A stretch of DNA of 64,000 nt from JAOUEA01 sp963734685 (GTDB lineage Bacteria > Actinomycetota > UBA4738 > HRBIN12): positions 992,001 through 1,056,000 of the forward strand of contig CAVTIC010000007.1 in the NCBI GenBank assembly GCA_963734685.1, read 5' to 3'. The translations under genes were made by a program, and so were the position numbers. Shown in pieces: positions 8,444 through 19,583 of the stretch. Positions within the stretch are counted from its first letter, which is position 1, and every line of letters begins with the position of its first letter. The notes below the pieces were generated by a model, which saw only the letters and a program-made list of their open reading frames with translations, was not told the DNA's origin and ran no database searches.

Positions 8444-8519
8444 CGTCCCATCGTGCCATGGGCCATCGGCCAGGGCCTGCGGCGGGGCGAGGGCGACGCC
8501 GTCGAGGCCGGAACGAGAG

Positions 8520-8594
8520 GCGAGGGCGGGGAGGTCTCTCGGCCAAGAGGCGGGGGAAGGGCGCCTCCTCGCGTGTGCACCTCCCCGCCCTCGC
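8520..8594. repeat. Long inverted repeat in the ftsZ-yggS spacer
   Basis: GCGAGGGCGGGGAGGT at 8520-8535 is matched exactly by its reverse complement at 8579-8594, a perfect 16-bp inverted repeat with a 43-base interior. The interior has its own 6-bp hairpin (GAGGCG at 8547-8552 with CGCCTC at 8562-8567). A short alternative hairpin, CCCCGC/GCGGGG, at 8583-8598 could serve as a terminator 25 bases after the ftsZ stop. No coding potential is convincing here. It may be an attenuating RNA structure, a palindromic mobile repeat, or the scar of a lost gene. Confidence 0.6.
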
Positions 8595-8622
8595 GGGGCC
8601 GCGCGGAGCAAGGTGCTGCTCG

Positions 8623-9798
8623 TCAGCTCTTCAGGAAGTCCGGGATGTCGAGGTCCTCCTCCGCGTCGAACGAGACCGATGGCTGCGGTTCCTGCTCGCC
8701 GGTGGTGAAGACGTCGGAGTCGTCGTCGACCTCATCGGCGAGGATCGATGGCAGCGGCTCGCGACCCCCTGCCGGTTGCTCGCCGCGGACCGGTTCCTCG
8801 AGCAACCGGGAGAGCCTCGACTCGAACTGGTTCCCGCCGGTGGCGCTCGGTGCCACCTTGTCGAAGCCCGCGGCCACGACGGTCACGCGCACCTCTTCGC
8901 CGAGCGCGTCGTCGACGACCGCGCCGAAGATGATGTTCGCGTCGGGGTGCGCGACCCGGGTGATCGCGTCTGCGGCCTGATTCACCTCGTGCAGCGTGAG
9001 GTCGGTAGGACCGGCGATCGACAACAGCACGCCCTTCGCACCGTCGATCGATGACTCGAGCAACGGGCTCGAGATCGCCGACTTCGCTGCCTCGGTGGCC
9101 CGGTCGGCGCCGCTGCCGAGACCGATGCCCATGAGCGCCGATCCGGCGCCGGCCATGACGGACTTCACGTCGGCGAAGTCCAGGTTGATCAGACCCGGCG
9201 TGGTGATCAGCGACGTGATGCCGTCGACACCCTGGAACAGGACCTGGTCGGCCATGCGGAACGCCTCGACCATCGGCATGCTCGGATCTGCCACCTGCAA
9301 CAACCGATCGTTGGGCACCACGATCAGCGTGTCGACCGCCTTCTTCAGCTCGGTGATGCCGAGGTCCGCCTGGGTCGCGCGCTTCCGGCCCTCGAACCCG
9401 AACGGCCGGGTCACGACCCCGATCGTGAGAGCGCCGAGTCCCCGGGCGATCTCGGCGACGACCGGGGCGCCCCCCGTTCCCGTGCCGCCGCCCTCACCGG
9501 CGGTGATGAACACCATGTCGGCGCCCTTGAGGATCTCTTCGATCTCATCGGCGTGCTCGGTGGAGGCACCCTTGCCGACCTCGGGATCGGAGCCGGCCCC
9601 CAGACCCCGGGTCGTCTCTCGTCCGATGTCGAGCTTCACCTCGGCGTCCGACATCAGCAACGTCTGCGCATCGGTGTTGACCGCGATGAACTCGACGCCC
9701 CGCAGGCCTGCCTCGATCATGCGGTTCACCGCGTTCACGCCGCCTCCGCCGATGCCGACCACTTTGATCACGGCGAGGTAGTTCTGGGGAACGTCCAT
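8623..9798 (-). CDS. ftsZ: Cell division GTPase FtsZ
   Basis: A 391-residue tubulin homologue that forms the Z-ring. The GTP-binding signature GEGGGTGTGGAPVVAE is at residues ~100-115, the N-terminal GIGGGGVNAVNRMIEAGL binds nucleotide, and the T7-loop region follows. The C-terminal tail ends LDIPDFLKS, the short peptide that docks partners such as SepF. The ATG at 9798 has GAGGAAGG upstream; an earlier in-frame ATG would add ten residues that the family lacks. The gene has its own AT-rich upstream spacer, so it is probably transcribed both from there and from within the cluster. Confidence 0.97.
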   Translation of the reverse strand: MDVPQNYLAVIKVVGIGGGGVNAVNRMIEAGLRGVEFIAVNTDAQTLLMSDAEVKLDIGRETTRGLGAGSDPEVGKGASTEHADEIEEILKGADMVFITAGEGGGTGTGGAPVVAEIARGLGALTIGVVTRPFGFEGRKRATQADLGITELKKAVDTLIVVPNDRLLQVADPSMPMVEAFRMADQVLFQGVDGITSLITTPGLINLDFADVKSVMAGAGSALMGIGLGSGADRATEAAKSAISSPLLESSIDGAKGVLLSIAGPTDLTLHEVNQAADAITRVAHPDANIIFGAVVDDALGEEVRVTVVAAGFDKVAPSATGGNQFESRLSRLLEEPVRGEQPAGGREPLPSILADEVDDDSDVFTTGEQEPQPSVSFDAEEDLDIPDFLKS

Positions 9799-9920
9799 CT
9801 GTCTGCCTTCCTCCATCGGGTCGAGCACCCGATCGACCTGGGATCAGATCCTGGATCAGATTGGAGATATCGTTCTGCCGTCGTCTACGAACAACCCTCA
9901 CTGTCAACTGCAACGTTATT

Positions 9921-9950
9921 GTTATATCTACATGACGTAGAGTCCGGCAA
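9921..9950 (-). promoter_or_regulatory. Candidate ftsZ promoter
   Basis: Within the unusually AT-rich 218-base spacer between ftsQ and ftsZ, the minus strand carries TTGCCG (9950-9945), an 18-base gap and TATAAC (9926-9921), a good match to a housekeeping sigma promoter. The untranslated leader would be about 115 bases. A short dyad, TCTAC-N5-GTAGA, lies between the two hexamers and could be an operator. Confidence 0.5.
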
Positions 9951-10016
9951 GTTACTAAGGATCCGCAGGTCCGTCAAGTCTGCGACTCCCTCTGATTGTC
10001 GGGTTGGATGACAGTC

Positions 10017-11018
10017 TCACCGACCCTGCGACGAGGGCGAGGGCGAAGGGCTCCCGCTACGCTCGGTCATATCAGTTCCGCGCATGGTGGCGTCGGCAGA
10101 GGGATCCGGACCGACCACGGGACGGTACGACCCGACGAAACTCGCGGTGGGCGCCACCGGAGCCGTCACATCGACGGCAAGGAGCTCCTTGCCCTCACGC
10201 TCGGCGAAGGCCAGGATCGCCCGGAGGGCCTGGGCCTTGGCGGCCGCCTCGTGCACGGGTCCGTACCGCACAGACACGTCGCCGTCGACCACGAGCGACA
10301 CGTCACCGTCGAGGGAAACGCTGACGCTCGTCACCCTCGCCCGCAGCAGCGGCGCCATCGCTCCGGTCGCCTCGGCGGCGGACCGCAGCGACTCGGGCAC
10401 GAGGGTCGCTCCCGGTTGGACGGCGAACTCGGGCAACCCCGTGCTGCGCGTCGCGGGACCGAGCACGGTGCCGTCCTCGGCGACCAACCGGAGCCCCCCG
10501 CCGCCGGCCACGACGACGAGGACCGGCGTCCGCTCATCGATCTCGATCGTGATCGTCGCCGGCATCTCGGCCGTCACCGTCGCCTCCGCGATCCAGGGCT
10601 CAGCTTCCAGTCGAGCCTCCACCGCGCTCTCGTCGAGGTGGACGACGTTCGTACCCGCTCCCACACCGGCGATGCGCAGCACCCTTCGAGGACCGAGGTG
10701 GGTCTCACCCTGGACGTCGACCGCACGTGCAGCGAACAGCGACGTGTAGCTCAGCGCGACCCCACCGGTCACGATCGCGACCAGCACGCCCCCTCCGATG
10801 GCCCAGCGGCGCAGTCGTCGACGGTGTGCCTCGTCGACCTCTGCGTGCGGCGTCATCACGGACGCACCCTCGTCGGCCACGATCGGCTCGGCGGCGTCGA
10901 CCACGATCGGGTCGATGGCGGCCTGGATGTCCACGGTCGGCTCGCTCATGTCCACGACGATCGGGGCGCCGTCCGAGCCCCCGTGAGATCCGTGCACTCC
11001 GCGCTCATCCGGCGGCAT
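10017..11018 (-). CDS. ftsQ: Cell division protein FtsQ
   Basis: A 333-residue bitopic protein. A ~70-residue cytoplasmic N-terminus precedes one transmembrane helix (WAIGGGVLVAIVTGGVALSY). The POTRA domain follows (VDVQGETHLGPRRVLRIAGV, then EPWIAEATVTAEMPATITIE), then the FtsQ domain. It links FtsL-FtsB to the wall-synthesis complex in the periplasm. The N-terminus is rich in Asp, Val and Ala and poorly conserved. It overlaps murB by 14 bases. Confidence 0.87.
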   Translation of the reverse strand: MPPDERGVHGSHGGSDGAPIVVDMSEPTVDIQAAIDPIVVDAAEPIVADEGASVMTPHAEVDEAHRRRLRRWAIGGGVLVAIVTGGVALSYTSLFAARAVDVQGETHLGPRRVLRIAGVGAGTNVVHLDESAVEARLEAEPWIAEATVTAEMPATITIEIDERTPVLVVVAGGGGLRLVAEDGTVLGPATRSTGLPEFAVQPGATLVPESLRSAAEATGAMAPLLRARVTSVSVSLDGDVSLVVDGDVSVRYGPVHEAAAKAQALRAILAFAEREGKELLAVDVTAPVAPTASFVGSYRPVVGPDPSADATMRGTDMTERSGSPSPSPSSQGR

Positions 11019-11930
11019 GATCGAACTCCCCGATCATCTGGACCTCCGGCTCGAGACGCACCCCGGCGCGCGCCTCGACCTCCCGCTGGATGTGGCCGAT
11101 CAACGTCCGGACGTCCTCGGCGCTCGCGCCCGGGCCGGCGACGATGAAGTTCGCGTGCTTGAGAGAGACCTCCGCGCCGCCCACGCGGAGCCCTTTCAGG
11201 CCGGCGGCCTCGATCAGTCGCGCCGCGTGGTCCTCGGGAGGGTTCTTGAAGACGCTGCCGCAGTTGGGCTCGGCGAGGGGCTGCGTCCGGCGGCGCCACT
11301 CGCGAGCCTCGTCCATCGCGGCGCGGATGCGCGCAGGCCGACCCTCATGCAGGCTCAACGTGGCACCGGTCACGATCGCATCGTCCGGCAGATCGGAGCG
11401 GCGATAGGTGAATCCGGCCAGAGCGGCCGGCACGTGCTCCGCGAGGTGCGAACGGAGCCGGTAGACCTCGATCGCGGTCACGACGTCGGCCATCTCGCCA
11501 TCGTGCGCGCCCGCGTTCATCTTCACCGCCCCGCCGAGCGTCGCCGGGATCGCGACACCGAAGGCGAGACCCTCGAGCCCGTGGTGGAGCGCGACGCCGG
11601 CGAGGGCAGGGAGCGGCATCGCGCCGCCGGCCACGAGCCGCTCGCCGTCGCGAGCCGTCCATCGGTAGGAGCGGCCGAGGCGGAGCACGAGCCCATCGAA
11701 CCCTCGGTCCGAGACGAGCACGTTTGAGCCCTTCCCGATCACCACGAACGGCAGTTCGGCGGAGACGATCGCTTCGCTCGCGGCTGCCAGGTCAGCCTCG
11801 GACCCGGGCTCGACGTACAGGGCTGCCGGCCCTCCGATCCGGAAGGTCGTCAGCGGCGCCATGGGGAACGCCGTGCGGACCCGGTCGCCGCACGCGGTAC
11901 GCAGGATCGCCTCGCCCCTGGACAGGTCGG

Positions 11931-11934
<4 letters not shown>
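11005..11934 (-). CDS. murB: UDP-N-acetylenolpyruvoylglucosamine reductase
   Basis: A 309-residue FAD enzyme that makes UDP-MurNAc, the second committed step of peptidoglycan synthesis. The FAD-binding segments are TFRIGGPAALYVEP, VIGKGSNVLVSDRGFDG and GVAIPATLGGAVKMNAGAHD. The catalytic serine region is EPNCGSVFKNP, and the C-terminal glutamate lies in GVRLEPEVQMIGEF. The start is GTG at 11934, which forms a GTGA overlap with the murC stop; an upstream start would add unrelated arginine-rich residues. Confidence 0.95.
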
Positions 11935-13351
<1,417 letters not shown>

Positions 13352-13355
<4 letters not shown>

Positions 13356-14452
13356 GCCGCCGCCTCCATCACGAGCCCCGCGATCCGCTCGTCCGCGTCG
13401 GGACGGGCCCACGCGCGCGCGGCGTCGCCCATCGACCGGAGCCGAGCCTCGTCGCCGAGCACGGCCGTCACCCGCTCCGCGAGGCGGGCGGGCGTCATGT
13501 CGGCCTCCAGCAGCACCTCTGCGGCGCCGGCCCGCTCGAGCTCGCGTGCGTTCGCCTCCTGGTGGTGCTCGGTCGCGTGAGGGTACGGGACGAGGATCGC
13601 GGGCACGCCGCAGGCCGAGAGCTCGGCCAGATGGCCGGCACCGGCTCGCGAGACGGCGAGATCGGTGATCGCGAGCGCGAGGTCCATGCGTTCGATGAAA
13701 CCGACGACTCGCACCAGCAGGTCGCCCGAGCTCTCCGAGGACGCAACGACCTCGTCCTCGCGACCGGGCCCGGCCGCGACGAGGAGCTGCAGGTCGGCGC
13801 GCCGTCGCAGGGGCTCGATCGCCGCCGCCACGGTGCGGTCGAGGTGCAGTGCGCCCTGGCTGCCCCCGAACACCGACACGGTCCTGCGCTCGGCCCGGAG
13901 ATCGAACGCATCGAACGCATCCGCTCGCAGAGCGGCGCCGTGCGTCGCGACCTCGGCGACCGCCTCTCTGATCGGGTTTCCGGTGCGGACCACGCGTGTC
14001 TGAGCAGGCAGTCGCGCCGCCGTCGCTTCGAAGGTGGTCGCCACGGCCCGGGCCCATCGGGCGCCGACGCGGTTCACGACCCCCGGCACGCTGTTCTGTT
14101 CGATCAACACGATGGGTCGACGCGACATCCGGGCCGCGAGGATCGCGGGCGCGCTCGCGTACCCGCCGATGCCGACGACGACGTCCGCCGATCGGATCAA
14201 GGGGCGCACGGCTCGCGCCGCGCGCACCGAGCGCCACAGCGCCCGAGCGGACCCCACCGAGAGCCGCCGCTGGGCGGACTCGACCCGGACGGCCTCGAAG
14301 CGGTAGCCGGCCGCGGGCACGAGCGAGGCTTCCTGCCCGGAGCCCGACCCCACGAATCGCACCTCGTGGCCCTTCTCGCGCAGACGGTCGGCGACCGCGA
14401 TCGCAGGGAACACGTGCCCGGCCGTGCCGCCGCCCGCCATCACGACCCTCAT
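13352..14452 (-). CDS. murG: Lipid II synthase (GT28 N-acetylglucosaminyltransferase)
   Basis: A 366-residue membrane-associated transferase that adds GlcNAc to lipid I. The N-terminal MRVVMAGGGTAGHVFPAIAV holds the glycine-rich lipid-binding loop, VGIGGYASAPAILAA follows, and the UDP-GlcNAc site includes VFGGSQGALHLDR, SRAGAGHLAEL and PYPHATEHHQEANA. The starting ATG at 14452 overlaps the ftsW stop as ATGA. Confidence 0.95.
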
Positions 14453-15708
14453 CGGGCGCCCTTCCCGGCCGAGGCCCTCCCCCGGCTGCGCGCCCCGGAT
14501 GCGCCGCGGGCGCCGGACCGGGCGCTCGTGCGGCCCGTCGTCGCGGCGCGCGGCGCACCGGCGCGGGACGGCCCCCGTGGCGTCACCTTCCGCCTCGAGC
14601 TTGACGCGGTCGCCCCGGCACGCGCGATGCTCGCGAGCACACCGACCCCCGCCAACGTCACGACGAGCGCGGTGCCTCCGAACGAGAGCAGCGGCAACGG
14701 CACCCCGGTGATGGGCATGAGCCCGGTGACGGCGCAGATGTTGACGATCGTCTGGATACCGATCCACCCGGTGATACCGGCGGCCAGGAGGCGGCCGAAG
14801 GTGTCGGGCGCGGCGATCGCGATGCGAACGCCCGCGTACAGGAGCATCGCGAACATCGCCATCACGAAGAGCGCACCGAGCAGCCCCAGCTCCTCGCCGA
14901 GGATCGCGAAGATGAAGTCGGAGTGGGCGTTCGGGAGGTAGTCCCATTTCTGCCTGCTCGCACCGAGACCCACGCCGGTCCAGCCGCCGGAGCCGAACGC
15001 GATCAAACCCTGGATCAGCTGGAACCCCGCGCCCTCGGGATCGTTCCAGGGGTTGAGGAACGAATCCACGAACCGCGTACGCCGGTAGGCCTCGCCGAAG
15101 ATCAGGTACGCGGTACCGGCCAGGGCGACCACGCCAGTGATCACCAGGTACCGCAGACGCACGCCGGCCGCGAACAGCATCAGGAACACGGTCCCGCAGA
15201 TGATCACGGTCGTCCCGAGATCGCGCTGCATGATCACGAGGAGCGCGACGAGCAGCACCACGGGGGCGAGCGGGATCAGCAGGTGAGCCGGGTCGTCGAG
15301 CTTCGTCCATTTCCTGGTGAGGACGGTGGCGGTGAACGCGACCATCGCCAGCTTCAGGAACTCCGACGGCTGCACCGTGAGCGGGCCGAGGTCGATCCAC
15401 CGAGAGGCACCGTAGAGCGACGTGCCAGCGGAGGGATGCAGAGAGATGAGCATCAGCGGCACCGCAGCCACGAGCATCGGGACCGCCAGCTTCTTCCAGG
15501 CGGCGTGCGGCAGCTTGGCCGTGGCCAGGAGCGCGACCACCCCACCGACCGCGTAGATGCCCTGGCGCTGGAAGTACCAGAACGGGTTGCCGTCGTAGCC
15601 CTGCGTCGCCGAGACGGACCCGGCCGACAGGACCATCGCGAGCCCGAGCACGGTCAGCACCGCGGTCGGCCCGAGCAGCAGCAGCATGCTGACCCGGGCA
15701 GCGTGCAT
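14449..15708 (-). CDS. ftsW: Septal peptidoglycan polymerase FtsW (SEDS family)
   Basis: A ~419-residue polytopic membrane protein with about ten transmembrane segments that polymerises lipid II with its partner FtsI. Key SEDS motifs are WIDLGPLTVQPSEFLKLAMV, MQRDLGTT, NPWNDPEGAGFQLIQGLIAF and GEELGLLGAL. The long C-terminal tail (about 60 residues) is rich in Ala, Arg, Ser and Gly. The start at ATG 15708 is likely; an in-frame GTG at 15732 is an alternative. The 79-base gap to the murD stop is the only real spacing within the mur block. Confidence 0.93.
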   Translation of the reverse strand: MHAARVSMLLLLGPTAVLTVLGLAMVLSAGSVSATQGYDGNPFWYFQRQGIYAVGGVVALLATAKLPHAAWKKLAVPMLVAAVPLMLISLHPSAGTSLYGASRWIDLGPLTVQPSEFLKLAMVAFTATVLTRKWTKLDDPAHLLIPLAPVVLLVALLVIMQRDLGTTVIICGTVFLMLFAAGVRLRYLVITGVVALAGTAYLIFGEAYRRTRFVDSFLNPWNDPEGAGFQLIQGLIAFGSGGWTGVGLGASRQKWDYLPNAHSDFIFAILGEELGLLGALFVMAMFAMLLYAGVRIAIAAPDTFGRLLAAGITGWIGIQTIVNICAVTGLMPITGVPLPLLSFGGTALVVTLAGVGVLASIARAGATASSSRRKVTPRGPSRAGAPRAATTGRTSARSGARGASGARSRGRASAGKGAR

Positions 15709-15787
15709 CGCGTCGGACGGGCGACGTCCCACCTCCCGGACGACCCGCAGATGGGCACCACCCCGCCCGGTCGTGGAGGACGTCGAC

Positions 15788-17158
15788 CTACGCCGGGCCA
15801 CGAGCCCCGACCTCTCGCTGCATCGTCCGCGCGGCAGCGGCGAACCGGTCGCCTCGTTCGGCATACCCGGTGAACTGATCCCAGCTCGCGCAGGCCGGCG
15901 CGAGCAGGACGCAGCTCCCTGGCTCCGTGAGATCGAAGGCACGCTGCACCGCTTCCTCGATCGAGCCGGCCCGCACCACCGGGCGGAGGCCGTCGAACAC
16001 GCGGACGAGCTCCGGCGCTGCCTCCCCGATCGCCACGACCGCGCGGAGCCTGCCGGCCCGGGTCGAGAGCGGCGCCAGGTCCACGCCTTTGGCGGTGCCG
16101 CCCGCGATCAGCACGGCGTCGTCGACCCCGTCGATCGCCGCGAGGGCGGCGTGCACGTTGGTGGCCTTCGAATCATCGATGAACCGCACGCCGTCGACCA
16201 CGGCCACGGTCTCCCCGCGATGGGCGGCGGGCTCGAACAGGGTGAGTCCCTCTCGGACCGTCTCGGCCGAGACGCCGAAGGCCAACGCAGCGGCGGCCGC
16301 GGCGGCTGCATCGGCGCGGAACCCCTCCGAACCCTCGATCTTCCCGAGGTCCGCAGGGCCGAGGTCCGCCGGGTCGTCCGACAACCGCGAGCGCAGCATC
16401 CCGTCGTCGTAGCCGACCTCGCCATCGGAGGGCGGGCCGGAGCGGAACCACGCAACGTCGCACGGAGCCTCGGCCGACCGCTTGGCCGCCTCCGCGTCGT
16501 CACGGTTCCCCACGTGCGTGTCGCCCGGTCCCTGCCGCGAGAAGATGCGTGCCTTCGCGGCTGCATAGGCCTCGAACGAGCCATGCCAGTCGAGGTGGTC
16601 CGGTGCGAGGTTCAGGAGCACCGACACGCGAGGATGGAACGACTCCTGCAAGCGGAGCTGGAAGGAGGAACACTCCACCACCAGCGCCTCGTGCCCCTCA
16701 CGCGCAGCCTCGGGGAACGGATGTCCGATGTTGCCGCACGCGGCAGCGTCGAGCCCCGCTGCGCGGAAGCAGGCGGCGATCATGCCGGTCGTCGTGGTCT
16801 TCCCGTTCGTGCCCGTGACGGCGACGAAGGGCACGTCGGCCAGCCGGGCGCCCAGCTCCATCTCGCCCCAGAGCGGCAACCCCCGCTCGCGCGCCCACGC
16901 GAGCACCGGCGCAGACTCCGCCACTCCGGGCCCGGTCACCACGAGGGTCGCGCCATCGAGGTGAGACGGGTCGTGACCACCGGCCAGGATCTCGATGCCC
17001 TGGGCGCGCAGCGCCGGCGCCGCCGCGAGCTCCGGCTCGGGACGGGTCTCGGTGACCCGCACCACGGCGCCCTCCGCAGCGAGCACGCGCGCTGCCGAGG
17101 AGCCCGCCACGCCGGCGCCCACCACCACGGCCCGCTCCCCCGCGAAGCGCCCGCTCAC
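15788..17158 (-). CDS. murD: UDP-N-acetylmuramoyl-L-alanine-D-glutamate ligase
   Basis: A 456-residue Mur ligase that adds D-glutamate. VVGAGVAGSSAARVLA is the N-terminal Rossmann motif, VAVTGTNGKTTTTGM the P-loop, ALVVECSSFQL and LAPDHLDWHGS the central-domain motifs, and FIDDSKATNVHA and APACASWDQF the C-terminal ligase motifs. The start is GTG at 17158, overlapping the mraY stop as GTGA. Confidence 0.95.
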   Translation of the reverse strand: MSGRFAGERAVVVGAGVAGSSAARVLAAEGAVVRVTETRPEPELAAAPALRAQGIEILAGGHDPSHLDGATLVVTGPGVAESAPVLAWARERGLPLWGEMELGARLADVPFVAVTGTNGKTTTTGMIAACFRAAGLDAAACGNIGHPFPEAAREGHEALVVECSSFQLRLQESFHPRVSVLLNLAPDHLDWHGSFEAYAAAKARIFSRQGPGDTHVGNRDDAEAAKRSAEAPCDVAWFRSGPPSDGEVGYDDGMLRSRLSDDPADLGPADLGKIEGSEGFRADAAAAAAAALAFGVSAETVREGLTLFEPAAHRGETVAVVDGVRFIDDSKATNVHAALAAIDGVDDAVLIAGGTAKGVDLAPLSTRAGRLRAVVAIGEAAPELVRVFDGLRPVVRAGSIEEAVQRAFDLTEPGSCVLLAPACASWDQFTGYAERGDRFAAAARTMQREVGARGPA

Positions 17159-18225
17159 TCCAGTCCTCCGAGCCGGATGAAGTCCGCGTAGAACAGGCCG
17201 AGGCCCACGGCGACGCAGAGCCCGGCGACGATCCAGAACCGCACGATCACGGTGAACTCCGGCCAGCCGAGGAGCTCGAAATGATGGTGGATCGGCGACA
17301 TGCGGAAGATGCGCCGGCCGAATCCCCGGAACGAGATCACCTGCAGGATCACCGACATCGTCTCCATCACGAAGAGCCCGCCCAGGATCACCAGCAGCAG
17401 CTGGGCGTTCGTGGTGATCGCCAGGCCGCCGAGCAGGCCGCCGATCGCGAGCGCGCCCGTGTCGCCCATGAAGATGCGGGCCGGGGCGGCGTTCCACCAG
17501 AGGAACCCGGCGAGCGAGCCCATCATGCCGGCGGCCACGATCGCGGCATCGAGCATCACCGCCCCGTTCACGTCGAAGCAGCCGGGCCGCTCGAGGCCGA
17601 CGGCTCCCAGGCAGAGATGGCGGAACTGCCAGAACGCGATGAAGGCGTAGGCGGCGCAGACGAGCGTGCTCGATCCGGCGGCGAGCCCGTCGAGGCCGTC
17701 GGTGAGGTTCACGGCATGCGACGACGCCGTCAGCATCAGGAAGACCCACAGCAGGAAGACCACGCCGAGCGAGATCGTGGTGGGACGGATGAACGACAGG
17801 TTCGTGGAGATGCCCGTCTCGTCGGAGGTGTTCGCGACGATCAACCCGAAGAGCACCGAGACGATCGCCGTGCCACCGAACTTCTGGATCTTCGTGAGCC
17901 CGAGCGAGCGGCGGTTCCGCACCTTCATGAAGTCGTCGAGGAACCCGACGAGGCCGAACCCGACGGCGGCGAAGACGAGCGCGATGCCCGCGGGGGTCAA
18001 GCTCGTCTCGTCCGTGAACCGCGTGGCGAGGTACGCCAGGAGCAGACCGGCCAGGATCACGAGCCCGCCCATCGTGGGTGTTCCCATCTTCTCCATGTGC
18101 GTGTGGGGGCCGTCTTCCCGGATGCGCTGACCCCAACCCCAGACGGTGAACGCGCGGATCGCGATCGGCGTGCCCAGCAGCGTCACCGAGAGCCCGACCG
18201 CGCCCGCGACGAGGATCCAGATCAC
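17155..18225 (-). CDS. mraY: Phospho-N-acetylmuramoyl-pentapeptide transferase
   Basis: A 356-residue membrane enzyme that makes lipid I from UDP-MurNAc-pentapeptide and undecaprenyl phosphate. About ten transmembrane helices are visible. Active-site motifs are EDGPHTHMEKMGTPTMGG, VNLTDGLDGLAAG and RIFMGDTGALAIGGLLGG, and SPIHHHFELLGWPE holds the conserved histidine cluster. The GTG start at 18225 overlaps the murF stop as GTGA. Confidence 0.96.
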   Translation of the reverse strand: MIWILVAGAVGLSVTLLGTPIAIRAFTVWGWGQRIREDGPHTHMEKMGTPTMGGLVILAGLLLAYLATRFTDETSLTPAGIALVFAAVGFGLVGFLDDFMKVRNRRSLGLTKIQKFGGTAIVSVLFGLIVANTSDETGISTNLSFIRPTTISLGVVFLLWVFLMLTASSHAVNLTDGLDGLAAGSSTLVCAAYAFIAFWQFRHLCLGAVGLERPGCFDVNGAVMLDAAIVAAGMMGSLAGFLWWNAAPARIFMGDTGALAIGGLLGGLAITTNAQLLLVILGGLFVMETMSVILQVISFRGFGRRIFRMSPIHHHFELLGWPEFTVIVRFWIVAGLCVAVGLGLFYADFIRLGGLE

Positions 18226-19583
18226 CGCAGCGCCTCCGCAAGGGTCTCGAGGCCCGCGACCCGCGACCCCTTGAACAGCACGACGTCGCCCGGGTGCGCA
18301 TGGGTCCGGACGTCGGCGAGCGCGTCACCCGGATCGTCGTAGGCCGCCACGTTGTCTGGCTCGACGCCCTCGCGCACGCCGGCGACCGCGATCAGGCGGG
18401 CATCCGTCCCCACGGTGATGAGCCGCTCCACGCGGAGACGCGCCGCGAGCTCCCCGAGGCGTTCGTGCTCCTCGTCGGCGATCGGGCCCAGCTCGGCCAT
18501 GTGCCCGAGCACGGCGATCAGCCTCGCGTCCCGGGCGATCACCCGGGCTGCCTTGAGTGCCGCGGCCATCGACTCCGGGTTCGCGTTGTAGGCGTCGTTC
18601 ACCACCCGGACACCACCGGGCGTCGTGAAGGTCTCCATGCGCCAACCCGACACACGCGCCTCGCCGAGCGCTGCGGCGCATGCCTCGATCGGCACGCCGA
18701 GCTGCAGCCCGACGGCCGCCGCAGCAAGGGCGTTCGACACCATGTGCTCGCCGGCCACGGCGAGCGACACCGGCTGCTTCCTGTCACCGTCGATGATCAT
18801 GAACGAGGCGACGCCGGCCTCGTCGAGCACGACGTCCTCGGCACGGACGTCGGCGCTCGGGTGCACGCCGAACGTGATCACCCGCCCGCGGCACCTCGAT
18901 GCATAGCCCGTCACGACCGGATCGTCGGCGTTGAGCACTGCGAGCCCTGACGGCGGGACCGCCTCGACCGGCTCCGCCGATGCCTCGACGATCGCCTCCC
19001 ACGACCCGAAGATCTCCAGGTGCGCGACGCCGACGTTGGTCACCACGACGACCTCGGGACGAGCGACCTCACACAACAGCGCGACGTCGCCCTTCCTGCG
19101 GGCCCCGAGCTCGGCGACGATCCACTCGGCGCCGTGGGGCGCGCCGAGGAGCGTCATCGGCAGGCCGATCTCGTTGTTGAAGGACCCAGGGCTGGCGTGG
19201 ACGCCGTAGCGGCGTGCGAGCACGGCCGCCGCCATGTCCTTCGTGCTCGTCTTGCCGTTCGCGCCGGCGATGCCGACCACGCGGCCCGCCATGCGGTCCC
19301 GCTCCGCCGACGCGAGGCGCAGGAGTGCATCGCCCGTCGAGCCGACGACGATCGTCGGGCCCGACGATGGGGTGCCCTCGTGCACGAGCACGCCGGCAGC
19401 GCCACGTTCGAATGCCTCGGGCACGAACAGGGCTCCGTCGGTCCGCTCGCCTCTCAGCGCGACGAACAGCGCCCCAGCGCCCACATCGCGAGAGTCGGTC
19501 GCGACACGCTCCGCCGTGGCGTCCTCGCCGTCGAGCCGCCCGCCGACCTCGAACGCGATCGTCGAGAGCGCCCGGGCGATCAC
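18222..19583 (-). CDS. murF: UDP-MurNAc-tripeptide-D-Ala-D-Ala ligase
   Basis: A ~453-residue Mur ligase that adds the D-Ala-D-Ala dipeptide. VVGIAGANGKTSTKDMAA is the P-loop and SPGSFNNEIGLPMTLL a MurF hallmark. NVGVAHLEIFGSWE and NDAYNANPESMAAAL follow. I prefer the GTG at 19583 because it makes a GTGA overlap with the murE stop, as elsewhere in the cluster; GTG at 19595 is an in-frame alternative four codons earlier. Confidence 0.94.
   Translation of the reverse strand: MIARALSTIAFEVGGRLDGEDATAERVATDSRDVGAGALFVALRGERTDGALFVPEAFERGAAGVLVHEGTPSSGPTIVVGSTGDALLRLASAERDRMAGRVVGIAGANGKTSTKDMAAAVLARRYGVHASPGSFNNEIGLPMTLLGAPHGAEWIVAELGARRKGDVALLCEVARPEVVVVTNVGVAHLEIFGSWEAIVEASAEPVEAVPPSGLAVLNADDPVVTGYASRCRGRVITFGVHPSADVRAEDVVLDEAGVASFMIIDGDRKQPVSLAVAGEHMVSNALAAAAVGLQLGVPIEACAAALGEARVSGWRMETFTTPGGVRVVNDAYNANPESMAAALKAARVIARDARLIAVLGHMAELGPIADEEHERLGELAARLRVERLITVGTDARLIAVAGVREGVEPDNVAAYDDPGDALADVRTHAHPGDVVLFKGSRVAGLETLAEALR

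Noticed and set aside
13356..14558. Long N-terminal extension of murC
   Set aside because: The open frame upstream of ATG 13355 lies inside murG in another frame and encodes arginine-rich low-complexity sequence without homology.
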